Origin: DASUAS01 sp963756895
GTDB taxonomy: Bacteria > Actinomycetota > Acidimicrobiia > IMCC26256 > DASPTH01
Assembly: GCA_963756895.1 (NCBI GenBank)
Contig: CAVWPI010000006.1
Coordinates: 62,001-126,000 of the forward strand
DNA: 64,000 bases
Direction of reading: 5' to 3'
Shown here: positions 56,720 to 64,000 of the stretch, in pieces
Position numbering within the stretch: the stretch's first letter is position 1
Layout of the letters: each line of letters begins with the position of its first letter
Translations under genes and position numbers: made by a program
The notes under the pieces: model-generated
What the model was told of the DNA's origin: nothing
Seen by the model: the letters and a program-made list of their open reading frames with translations, nothing else
Databases searched by the model: none

Positions 56720-57391
56720 TCAACCGGGCAGCCCCACCACCCACGCCACAGCAGTTGCGGCGACCTCGGCGAGGACGTCGTCGGCCGTGCGCCCGCTGGC
56801 CTTCAGCGGCCGGTAGCCGTGATCGGCGGTGTCGACCCAGTGGAACGACGTCTTCCCCCGAACGGCCTTGGCTTCCTTGGTGAGTTCGGCCTTCGCGGCC
56901 ATCGAGTCGCGGGTGCCGGACACGAAGAGGATCGGCACCCGGATGTCCGGGAAGTGGGCCACCCGCGGCTGGTCGGGCTTCCCCGCCGCGTGCAGCGGAT
57001 ACGAGAGCATCAACAACCCCAGCGCCGGCACGGGGTCGTCGCCGTCACCCACGACCATCGAGCAGTAGCGGCCACCCATCGACCGACCGCCCAGCACCAG
57101 CCGCGCGGGCGGGAGCTTGGTCCGCTTCGCCAGCTCGGCCGCGGCCTCGCGTGTGGCCGCGTCGAGCACCTTCGGCCGGTCCGGCGCGTTGCGCCCTGCC
57201 GTGCGGTACGGGTAGTTGAAGCGCAGGGACGGGATCTTCGCGGCGGCGAGCGCGTCGGTCACCGCCTGCAGCGCCGCGCCGTTCATGTTCGAGCCGGCTC
57301 CGTGCGCGAGCAGGACCGCCCGGTCGGCACCCCGCTTCGGCCCCTGCCACACGTACTCGGTCACCAGCTGCGTCGGGTTCGGAACCGTCAT
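56720..57391 (-). CDS. Alpha/beta hydrolase, KANL3/Tex30-like family
   Basis: 223 residues: VLLAHGAGSNMNGAALQAV, IPSLRFNYPYRTAGRNAPDRP, the nucleophile LVLGGRSMGGRYCSMV, FVSGTRDSMA (Asp) and VDTADHGYRPLKASG (His). The layout fits the small predicted hydrolase group related to Tex30/KANL3. Substrate unknown. Its ATG overlaps the S9 peptidase stop (ATGA at 57388-57391), so both are translated together. Confidence 0.82.
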   Translation of the reverse strand: MTVPNPTQLVTEYVWQGPKRGADRAVLLAHGAGSNMNGAALQAVTDALAAAKIPSLRFNYPYRTAGRNAPDRPKVLDAATREAAAELAKRTKLPPARLVLGGRSMGGRYCSMVVGDGDDPVPALGLLMLSYPLHAAGKPDQPRVAHFPDIRVPILFVSGTRDSMAAKAELTKEAKAVRGKTSFHWVDTADHGYRPLKASGRTADDVLAEVAATAVAWVVGLPG

Positions 57392-59219
57392 CGTTGGACC
57401 ACCCAGCGCGTGAGGAACGCGTCGATGCGTTCGAAGGAGTCGACGATGGTGGCCTCCTTCGAGAAGCCGTGGCCCTCGCCGTCGTACACGTGCTGCTCGA
57501 CGGTGCCGCCGGCGGCGCGCATCGAGTCGACCAGCAGCTGCGCCTGCGCGGGCGGGACCACCTTGTCGTCGGCGCCCTGCAGCACCAGCACCGGTACTGC
57601 GATCTCGCGCGCGGCCGACGGGCGACCGCGCCTCGTAGCGGTCGGCGTGTTCGGGCAACGTGCCGACGAGGCGATCGAGGTAGCGCGATTCGAACCGGTG
57701 CGTGGTAGCCGCGAGATCGAACAGGTCGGTGACACCGAAGAGGCTCACGGCTGCCCGGACCACGGGCGGCTGGTGCGCGGCGACGAGCAGCGCGGTGAAG
57801 CCGCCGGCGCTGCCGCCCATCACCGCGGCGCGCGACGCGTCGACGCGGTCGTCGTGCGCGAGTGCGCGGATGCCGGACACCGTGTCGGTGACGTCGACCT
57901 CACCCCAGACGTGGTCGAGCGCATGGCGGTAGGCGCGCCCGTACCCCGTGGAACCCCGGTAGTTGGGGCTCAGCACCGCCCACCCGCGCGACACGAACCA
58001 GCGGACACGCGGCTTCCAGTCGACGGTCGACTGGTCGGTCGGGCCGCCGTGGACGTCGACGAGCAGCGGCGGTGTCGCGCCGGCGTCGCGGGCGGCGTCG
58101 GACGGCAGCCACAGGAGCCCGTGCACCGTCGCACCATCGGCGCCGGGCCACGTGATCGGGGTGGGCTCGGGCAGGTCGACGCCGTCGAGCTCGGCGGGCG
58201 CACCCCGGCGTCGCGCGTCGCGGGCGCCGGTGGTGGGATCGAGCACGGTGAGCTGGGGCGCGGTGCGGCCACCGGAGCGGATGCAGGCGATACCCGAAGT
58301 GCTCCAGTCGAGGCCGGTGTGCCAACCCTTCGACACCTCGACGGCCGCGGGGTCGCGGTCATCGTCGAGCGCCACGACGACGAGGCGACCGAAGCCGTCC
58401 TCGTTGCGGCACAGCGCGATCGCACGCGCCGTCGGGCGCCCACGCGAACGACCGCTGGCCCGGACCCCACGACGGATCGGCGTGCTCGTGCGGTTCGGCG
58501 AGCGCGCACGCGGGCGCAGCGCCGACGTGCGGGACGGTCCACACGTTCATCCAGCCGTCGAGCTCGGCGACGAACGCCAGCGCATCGCCGTCCGGCGCGA
58601 ACCGCGGCTGGCCGACGGCCACGTCGTTGCCACCAGCCACCAGGGTCGCCACCGCGTCGGGCTCGTCGACCACGACGGTCATGATGCGCGACCCGTCCCA
58701 CGGCATGTTCGGGAGATCCCACTCGTGCCATGCGAGCCTGCGGCCGTCGGACGACCACGTCGGATCCCAGGCGTAGTCGGCGTGCGACACCCGGCGCGGC
58801 CACGTGAGCCCGTCGACGTCGACCAGGGCGACGTCGCAGGTGTCGTCGCGCTCGATCACGAAGGCCACCTGGGTCCCGTCGGGTGACACCGCCGGCGCGG
58901 CGGCGCGCCCGTCGCGGGACAGCACCCTCGCCGCTCCCCCGGTTGCGGGCACCGCGAGGAGGCGGCCGTCGGCGGCGGCGTAGACCAGCGTGTCGTCGTC
59001 GACCCAGCTGTAGCCACCGCCCCCGTACGCACCGAGCCCGGTCACCGGGATCTCGGCGGTGAGGGTCACGTCGGGCCCGCTGCCGTCGGCCGGCCCCACG
59101 ACCAGGTCGACCCGACCGCCGAGGGCGTCGAGCCAGCCCAGGCGGGTCCCGCCCGGCGACCAGCGCGCCTCACCCAGGGTGCGCGACCGCGCCACTGCGG
59201 CCGCCGAGATGCCGGTCAT
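57388..59219 (-). CDS. S9-family prolyl-oligopeptidase-like serine peptidase (two frame breaks)
   Basis: About 609 residues after removing one base at about 58424 and one at about 57619. The N-terminal half is a beta-propeller with repeated units such as EARWSPGGTRLGWLDALGG, VSPDGTQVAFVIERD and WSSDGRRLAWHEWDLP. The C-terminal hydrolase has LLVDVHGGPTDQSTVDW, SPNYRGSTGYGRAY, the nucleophile MGGSAGGFTALL, GADDKVVPPAQ (Asp) and YDGEGHGFSKEATI (His). Family members cut short peptides or remove acyl-amino acids. No signal peptide is seen, so cytosolic. It diverges from the GT4 gene across about 100 bases. Confidence 0.85.
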
Positions 59220-59321
59220 GAGGCTCCGAGGCTACGAGATACACGTCGGGCCACCTGCCGCGCAACCCCCCGACCTGCACGTTCGTCGGATCGGGGTGCC
59301 GTCTGCGAGACTGTTCTGCTC

Positions 59322-60596
59322 ATGCCGTCTCAGCCCGACAGTCTCCGCATCGCCTGGTTGGTCTACCGGGGCAACCCGTACTGCGGCGGCCAGGGCGTCT
59401 ACACACGGGCCCTGGCCAAGGAGCTGACCGAGCTGGGCCACCGGATCACGGTCTACTCGGGTCAGCCGTACCCCGAGCTCGACGACCCGTCGCAGCTCCA
59501 GCGGGTCCCCAGCCTCGATCTCTACCGTCCGGAGAACCCGTTCCGGGTCCCGTGGCCGTGGGAGTTCAAGACCACGATCGACCTCCAGGAATTCGCCATC
59601 ATGTGCTCGGCGGGGTTCCCGGAGCCGTACACGTTCAGCCTGCGGGCGCGCCGACTGCTCGAGCCGCGCCGGGCCGACTTCGACCTCATCCACGACAACC
59701 AGTGCCTCGGTTCCGGTCTGCTCGGGATGATGGACGACGGCTGGCCCGTGCTGGCCACGCTGCACCACCCGATCACCGTCGACCGCGACCTCGACCTCGA
59801 GCACGCGACCAACGCCTGGCGACGATTCACCCTGCGCCGGTGGTACGGGTTCCTCGGGATGCAGATGAAGGTCGCCGCCGCGATCCCGCGCGTCGTCACC
59901 GTGTCGGAGTCGAGCAAGCGCGACATCGTGCGCCAGATGGACGTGCGTGCCGATCGGCTGCACATCGTGCACGTGGGTGTCGACCCGTCGACGTTCCACC
60001 CGATGCCCGAGATCGCGCGCGTGCCCGGTCGTCTCATGACCACCACCAGCTCCGACGTCCCCATGAAGGGACTCATCCCGCTGCTCGAGGCGCTGGCCAA
60101 GATCCGCACCGAGCGCGACGACGCCGAGCTGGTGATCATCGGCAAGCCCAAGGGCAAGAGCAAGATCCCCGGCATCATCGACCGTCTGGGGCTCACCAAC
60201 TCGGTGCGCTACGTCTCGGGTGTGAGCACCGAGCGCATCGTCGAGCTGTACGCGGAGGCCGAGGTCGCGGTCGTGCCGTCGCTCTACGAAGGCTTCTCGT
60301 TGCCCGCGGTCGAGGCCATGGCGTGCGGCGTACCGCTGGTGGCGACGACGGGTGGCGCATTGCCCGAGGTCGTCGGCACCGACGGCGAGACCGGGCTCCT
60401 CGTCCCGCCCGGCGACGCCGACGCGCTCGCCACCACCCTGCTCCGCGCGCTCGGCGATGCCGACCTGCGCGCCCGCATCGGCGCGGCCGGCCGCAAGCGC
60501 GCGCTCGACAACTTCACCTGGCGCCAGACGGCCGTCGGCACGGTCGAGAACTACCGCGCCCTGCTCGACGCCCGGGCCACAGGCGGACAGGCCTGA
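59322..60596 (+). CDS. GT4-family glycosyltransferase (GT-B fold)
   Basis: 424 residues. N-terminal RIAWLVYRGNPYCGGQGVYTRALAKEL with the Gly-rich loop, VVTVSESSKRDIVRQM, HVGVDPSTFHPMP, and the C-terminal VVPSLYEGFSLPAVEAMACG with the EX7E glutamates, TTGGALPEVVG and GETGLLVPPGD. It transfers a sugar from a nucleotide donor, keeping anomeric configuration; acceptor unknown. It starts a plus-strand unit with a methyltransferase (stop and start overlap in TGATG at 60594-60598) and a cyclase-fold gene, a set I recall together in other actinobacteria. Confidence 0.87.
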   Translation: MPSQPDSLRIAWLVYRGNPYCGGQGVYTRALAKELTELGHRITVYSGQPYPELDDPSQLQRVPSLDLYRPENPFRVPWPWEFKTTIDLQEFAIMCSAGFPEPYTFSLRARRLLEPRRADFDLIHDNQCLGSGLLGMMDDGWPVLATLHHPITVDRDLDLEHATNAWRRFTLRRWYGFLGMQMKVAAAIPRVVTVSESSKRDIVRQMDVRADRLHIVHVGVDPSTFHPMPEIARVPGRLMTTTSSDVPMKGLIPLLEALAKIRTERDDAELVIIGKPKGKSKIPGIIDRLGLTNSVRYVSGVSTERIVELYAEAEVAVVPSLYEGFSLPAVEAMACGVPLVATTGGALPEVVGTDGETGLLVPPGDADALATTLLRALGDADLRARIGAAGRKRALDNFTWRQTAVGTVENYRALLDARATGGQA

Positions 60597-61309
60597 TGCT
60601 CACCGTCGACTTCGACCGCCTCGACCTGCGTGAGGGCGATCGGCTCCTCGACATGGGCTGCGGCGGCGGTCGGCACACGTTCACCGCGATGCGTCGCGGC
60701 GCGACGGTCGTCGCGCTCGACTACGACGCCGGTGAGCTCAAAGAGGTGCGCGCCACGCGCGGCGCGATGATCGAATCGGGCGAGATCCCCGAGGACGCGC
60801 CGGGCGGCGAGGTCAACGCTGACGCGCTGCGCCTCCCGTTCCCCGACGCCACGTTCGACCGCGTCATCGCGTCCGAGGTGCTCGAGCACCTCTGGGACGA
60901 CGCCGGCGCGATCCGCGAGCTGGTGCGCGTGCTGCGGCCGGGCGGGCGGATGGCCGTCACCGTGCCGACGCGCTGGCCCGAGCGGGTCAGCTGGGCCATC
61001 AACCATCGCTACCACGACACCCCCGGCGGGCACGTGCGCATCTACCGCCAGCACGAGCTCGAGCAGCAGCTGGAGTCGGCCGGGCTGTGGCTGCGGGGCT
61101 CGCATCACGCGCACGCCCTCCATTCGCCCTACTGGTGGCTGAAGTGCACGTTCGGGCTCGACAACCCGGGGGCGTGGCCGGTGCGCAAGTACCACGACTT
61201 CCTCACGTACCAGATCGTGCAGCAGCCCCGGTGGGCGGCCACGCTCGATCGCACGCTCAATCCGGTGCTCGGCAAGAGCCTGGTCGTCTACACGCAGAAG
61301 GTCGGCTGA
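60596..61309 (+). CDS. Class I SAM-dependent methyltransferase
   Basis: 237 residues: motif I LLDMGCGGGRHTFTAMRRGATVVALDYD, then NADALRLPFPDATFDRVIASEVLEHLWDD and ELVRVLRPGGRMAVTVPT. The fold and motifs fit small-molecule methyltransferases. Its ATG overlaps the GT4 stop by one base and the next gene begins one base after its stop, so the three products likely act in one pathway, perhaps modifying a glycosylated lipid. Confidence 0.85.
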   Translation: MLTVDFDRLDLREGDRLLDMGCGGGRHTFTAMRRGATVVALDYDAGELKEVRATRGAMIESGEIPEDAPGGEVNADALRLPFPDATFDRVIASEVLEHLWDDAGAIRELVRVLRPGGRMAVTVPTRWPERVSWAINHRYHDTPGGHVRIYRQHELEQQLESAGLWLRGSHHAHALHSPYWWLKCTFGLDNPGAWPVRKYHDFLTYQIVQQPRWAATLDRTLNPVLGKSLVVYTQKVG

Positions 61310-61310
61310 A

Positions 61311-62426
61311 TTGACGTCACGCGAACACGTGCTACCCGATGTCGCCGGGGTCGTCACCGCGAAGCAGCTGCTCGAGACGGTCGACGCCATCGCGTCGATC
61401 CAGTTGCCCGACGGCAACATCCCGTGGTTCCCCGGCGGCCACACCGACCCGTGGAACATGGTCGAGGCGGCGATGGCGCTCGATCTCGGCGGCCGGCACG
61501 ACGAGTCACGCGCCGCCTACGACTGGTTGGCCGAGATCCAGCGCGCCGACGGCGGCTTCCACGCCTACTACCTGGGCAACGAGATCGAGGACCCCACCCT
61601 CGACACCAACGTCACCTGCTACGTCGCCACCGGCGCGTGGCACCAGCACCTCGTCACCGGCGACACCGCCTACCTCCGGCAGCTCTGGCCGACGGTCGAG
61701 GCCGCGATCGACTTCGCGCTCGACTTCCAACGCGAGACGGGCGAGATCGCGTGGCGCGGCGACGACCCTGACGACGGCGCGCTGCTCACCGGCTCGTCGA
61801 GCATCCACCACAGCCTCAAGTGCGCGCTCGCGATCGCCGAGCGACTCGGGCACGACCGTCCCGACTGGGAGCTGTCACTGGGCTCGCTCGCCATCGCGGT
61901 CGCGCACCGTCCCGACGTGTTCCTCGACAAGGACCGCTGGGCGATGGACTGGTACTACCCCATCCTCGGCGGGGTGCTGCGCGGCTATCCCGCCGACGCG
62001 CGTGTCGCGTCGAAGTGGGCGACCTTCGTGGTCGAGGGCCGCGGCGTCCGCTGCGTGTCCGACCGTCCGTGGGTCACCGCGGCCGAGACGTGCGAGCTGG
62101 TCATGGCCCTCGATGCCATCGGCAGCCACGAGCACGCCCGCCACCTCTACACGTGGGTCCAGTTCCTGCGCGCCGACGGCGGCGGCTACTGGACCGGCGC
62201 CAACTTCGACGACGACGCCTTCCACCGCGACGGCGAGCTCTATCCCGTCGAACAGCCCACGTGGAACTCGGCCGCGGTCGTGCTGGCGGCGAACGCGCTC
62301 GCCGGGACCGGTCCCACGGCGGGACTCTTCCGCGGCGAACGACTGCCCGAGGGCCTCAACGCCGACGAGCTGCTGGCAGCCGGCGTCGAGATCGCGGAGG
62401 AACGCGGCAGGAACGCCCGCAAGTAA
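61311..62426 (+). CDS. Alpha/alpha-barrel protein (prenyltransferase / squalene-cyclase-like fold)
   Basis: 371 residues. Repeated helix pairs with AIASIQLPDGNIPWFPGGHTDPWN, YDWLAEIQRADGGFHAYYLG, NEIEDPTLDTNVTCYVATGAW and YTWVQFLRADGGGYWTGANF resemble the Q/DGxxxW repeats of prenyltransferase and terpene-cyclase barrels or GH-like six-hairpin enzymes. The catalytic DxDD of squalene cyclases is not seen, so cyclase activity is doubtful. The TTG at 61311 is one base after the methyltransferase stop. The substrate is unknown; lipid or glycan modification with the two upstream enzymes is possible. Confidence 0.7.
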   Translation: MTSREHVLPDVAGVVTAKQLLETVDAIASIQLPDGNIPWFPGGHTDPWNMVEAAMALDLGGRHDESRAAYDWLAEIQRADGGFHAYYLGNEIEDPTLDTNVTCYVATGAWHQHLVTGDTAYLRQLWPTVEAAIDFALDFQRETGEIAWRGDDPDDGALLTGSSSIHHSLKCALAIAERLGHDRPDWELSLGSLAIAVAHRPDVFLDKDRWAMDWYYPILGGVLRGYPADARVASKWATFVVEGRGVRCVSDRPWVTAAETCELVMALDAIGSHEHARHLYTWVQFLRADGGGYWTGANFDDDAFHRDGELYPVEQPTWNSAAVVLAANALAGTGPTAGLFRGERLPEGLNADELLAAGVEIAEERGRNARK

Positions 62427-62433
62427 CCGTTCC

Positions 62434-62472
62434 TGCGTCGAAGCGGCGTGATAATCACGCCGCTTCGACGCA
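62434..62472. terminator. 17-bp perfect inverted repeat between convergent genes
   Basis: TGCGTCGAAGCGGCGTG (62434-62450) and its exact complement (62456-62472) flank the loop ATAAT. It begins eight bases after the stop of the barrel-protein gene and ends seven bases before the stop of the convergent methyltransferase gene, so it should terminate from both sides. Confidence 0.75.
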
Positions 62473-62478
62473 AGTCCG

Positions 62479-63093
62479 TCAGTCGCGACGGAGGACGCGG
62501 AGGCTGCCGGTCGTGCTGACGGGAATGAAGCCATCGGCAACCGCGTGCTGCCACACCCGGAACGGTGCCTGCCCGCCCTCGGCTGGATCCTCGAACACAT
62601 CGTGGAACACGAGGGTGGCGCCGGGCGCGAGGTGGCGGGCCCACCCCTCGTAGTCGGCGAGGGCCACGTCGAACGCGTGACCGCCGTCGACGAAGACCAG
62701 GCCGAGCGGCGTGGCCCAGTGCGCGGCCACCGTCGGCGACTGCCCGATCACCGCGACCACGACGTCCTCGAGCCCGGCATCCTCGATCGTGCGCCGGAAG
62801 AACGGCAGCGTGTCCATGCGGCCGGTGCGGGGATCGACCAGGCGGTCGTCGTGGTGCGCCCACCCGGCCTGGTTCTCCTCCGAGCCACGATGGTGGTCGA
62901 CGGTGTAGAGCACGCTCCCGCCCTCGCGGGCCGCAGCGCCGAGGTAGATCGCGGACTTCCCGCAGTACGTGCCGATCTCGAGCAACGGCCCGTGCGCGGC
63001 CGCCTCGCGGCCCGCTTCGTGCAAGGCCAGGCCCTCGTCGTCGGGCATGAAGCCGACCGCGGCACGCGCCGCGTCGAGCAGCCGTTCATCCAT
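62479..63093 (-). CDS. Class I SAM-dependent methyltransferase (Methyltransf_24-like)
   Basis: 204 residues: LLEIGTYCGKSAIYLGAAAREGG (motif I), YTVDHHRGSEENQAG, LVFVDGGHAFDVALADYEGWARHLAPGATLVFHDVFEDP and the C-terminal GSLRVLRRD. The GTYCGKS and HDVF motifs match O-methyltransferases of the CmcI/Methyltransf_24 type. It diverges from glpX across 24 bases. It may belong functionally with the GT4 set, although it lies on the other strand. Confidence 0.82.
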   Translation of the reverse strand: MDERLLDAARAAVGFMPDDEGLALHEAGREAAAHGPLLEIGTYCGKSAIYLGAAAREGGSVLYTVDHHRGSEENQAGWAHHDDRLVDPRTGRMDTLPFFRRTIEDAGLEDVVVAVIGQSPTVAAHWATPLGLVFVDGGHAFDVALADYEGWARHLAPGATLVFHDVFEDPAEGGQAPFRVWQHAVADGFIPVSTTGSLRVLRRD

Positions 63094-63117
63094 GCCCCGC
63101 AAGGTACGCTCCCCCGG

Positions 63118-64000
63118 ATGGAACCGGAGACCCAGGCCCCCGATCGCAACCTCGCGCTGGAGCTCGTGCGCGTCACCGAGGCCGCCGCGCTGGCCGCCGG
63201 ACGCTGGCTCGGGAAGGGCGACAAGAACGGCGCCGACGGTGCGGCCGTCGACGCCATGCGCTTCATCCTCAACTCCGTCTCGATGGAGGGCGTCGTCGTC
63301 ATCGGCGAGGGCGAGAAGGACGAAGCGCCGATGCTGTTCAACGGTGAGGAGATCGGGTCCGGCGGTCCCGCGTGCGACATCGCGGTCGATCCCATCGACG
63401 GCACGACCCTCACGTCGCTCGGGCGCAACAACGCCATCTCGGTGATCGCCATCTCGGAGCGGGGCACGATGTTCGACCCCGGCCCGTGCGTCTACATGGA
63501 CAAGATCGCGGTCGGTCCCGAGGCCGCCGACGTCATCGACATCGACGCGCCGGTCAAGGCCAACCTCGAAGCGGTGGCCAAGGCGAAGGGCGAGGACGTC
63601 GACGACATCACCGCGGTGGTCCTCGACCGTCCCCGGCACGAGGACATCATCCGCCAGTGTCGCGAGGCGGGAGCCCGCATCAAGCTGATCCAGGACGGCG
63701 ATGTCGCCGCCGCCATCACCGTGGCCACCCCCAACAGCGGCACCGACATCCTCTTCGGCATCGGCGGCACGCCCGAAGGTGTGATCGCGGCCGCCGCGCT
63801 GCAGTGCATGGGCGGCGAGATGTTCGGACGGCTGTACCCGCGCAACGACGAGGAACGTCAGGCCGCGCTCGACGCCGGCTACGACCTCGAGCGGGTGCTC
63901 ACCAGCCACGACCTCGTCTCGGGCGACGACGTGTTCTTCAGTGCCACCGGCATCAGCGACGGCGACCTGCTCAAGGGCGTGCGCTACTGGGGCAACGGCG
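63118..64000 (+). CDS. glpX: Fructose-1,6-bisphosphatase class II (C-terminus beyond window)
   Basis: The first 294 residues are present and intact; the gene leaves the window at 64000. Visible: DRNLALELVRVTEAAALAAGRWLGKGDKNGAD, VVIGEGEKDEAPMLFNGEEIG (metal site), CDIAVDPIDGTTLTSLGRNNAIS with the DPIDGTT phosphatase motif, GSGGPACD and GTDILFGIGGTPEGVIAAAAL. It removes the 1-phosphate of fructose-1,6-bisphosphate in gluconeogenesis. ATG at 63118; it diverges from the methyltransferase gene, so the short gap must hold both starts. Confidence 0.94.
   Translation, partial: MEPETQAPDRNLALELVRVTEAAALAAGRWLGKGDKNGADGAAVDAMRFILNSVSMEGVVVIGEGEKDEAPMLFNGEEIGSGGPACDIAVDPIDGTTLTSLGRNNAISVIAISERGTMFDPGPCVYMDKIAVGPEAADVIDIDAPVKANLEAVAKAKGEDVDDITAVVLDRPRHEDIIRQCREAGARIKLIQDGDVAAAITVATPNSGTDILFGIGGTPEGVIAAAALQCMGGEMFGRLYPRNDEERQAALDAGYDLERVLTSHDLVSGDDVFFSATGISDGDLLKGVRYWGNG

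Overview
The window is 64 kb of very GC-rich, gene-dense bacterial chromosome. Gene content and order point to Actinomycetota. The set secA, hpf, comF, ahcY, phosphosugar mutase/isomerase, fbiA/fbiB, nucleotide-sugar and LCP genes, birA, biotin-carboxylase subunit and lpdA occurs in the same overall order as I recall for the mycobacterial secA1-to-lpdA stretch. The interspersed genes, the split fbiB and the missing whiB next to fbiA suggest a deep-branching lineage, most likely Acidimicrobiia. That placement is inference from content, not from a search. I saw no rRNA, tRNA, CRISPR array, insertion sequence, prophage or plasmid genes. No gene-free stretch exceeds about 240 bases.

Layout. 1-4194 (minus): secA, prfB and the start of ftsE, a secretion/translation/division run. 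4239-7359: a DUF2079 membrane protein, hibernation factor hpf, comF and a 48-residue membrane peptide. 7448-12072: ahcY, an Eis-like acetyltransferase, and an ECF sigma factor overlapping a membrane-anchored beta-propeller-like gene. 12188-17689 (minus): zinc ribbon, large multi-spanning membrane protein, manB, Trm112-like protein and phosphoglucose/phosphomannose isomerase. 17796-20878: divergent CPBP protease and ftsH. 20948-26187 (minus): GT2 fusion, DUF5719 protein and membrane thioredoxin. 26307-28553 (plus): F420 genes cofD, cofE and a nitroreductase-like reductase.

28659-39247 (minus) is a ten-gene, partly overlapping cell-envelope operon: two LCP ligases, rmlD, ugd, UDP-glucuronate decarboxylase, two GT2 enzymes, a His-rich anchored protein, a sugar-1-phosphate nucleotidyltransferase and an epimerase. 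It appears to make and attach a surface glycan. 39367-41536: folate genes pabB and pabC. 41613-44153: divergent birA and its likely substrate, an acyl-CoA carboxylase alpha subunit. 44210-50355: two hydrolases, secreted and small proteins, lpdA, a GalT-like enzyme and an SRPBCC protein. 50417-53332 (minus): crotonase, 3-hydroxyacyl-CoA dehydrogenase, MeaB GTPase and a NifU-like protein. 53421-56563 (minus): SRPBCC, small proteins, murA and a nucleotide cyclase. 56720-59219 (minus): an alpha/beta hydrolase and an S9 peptidase. 59322-64000: a GT4, methyltransferase, cyclase-fold and methyltransferase set, then glpX running off the end.

Two window-wide patterns stand out. First, 15 genes carry 21 single-base frame breaks, mostly net +1, including secA, ftsH and prfB. 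Removing or restoring one base at each break gives full-length conserved proteins, so I treat them as sequence errors and give each gene as one CDS. Second, most gaps between convergent genes hold a strong inverted repeat. Four of these share one architecture: two outer arms set exactly 39 bases apart around an inner hairpin. They look like a family of bidirectional terminators.
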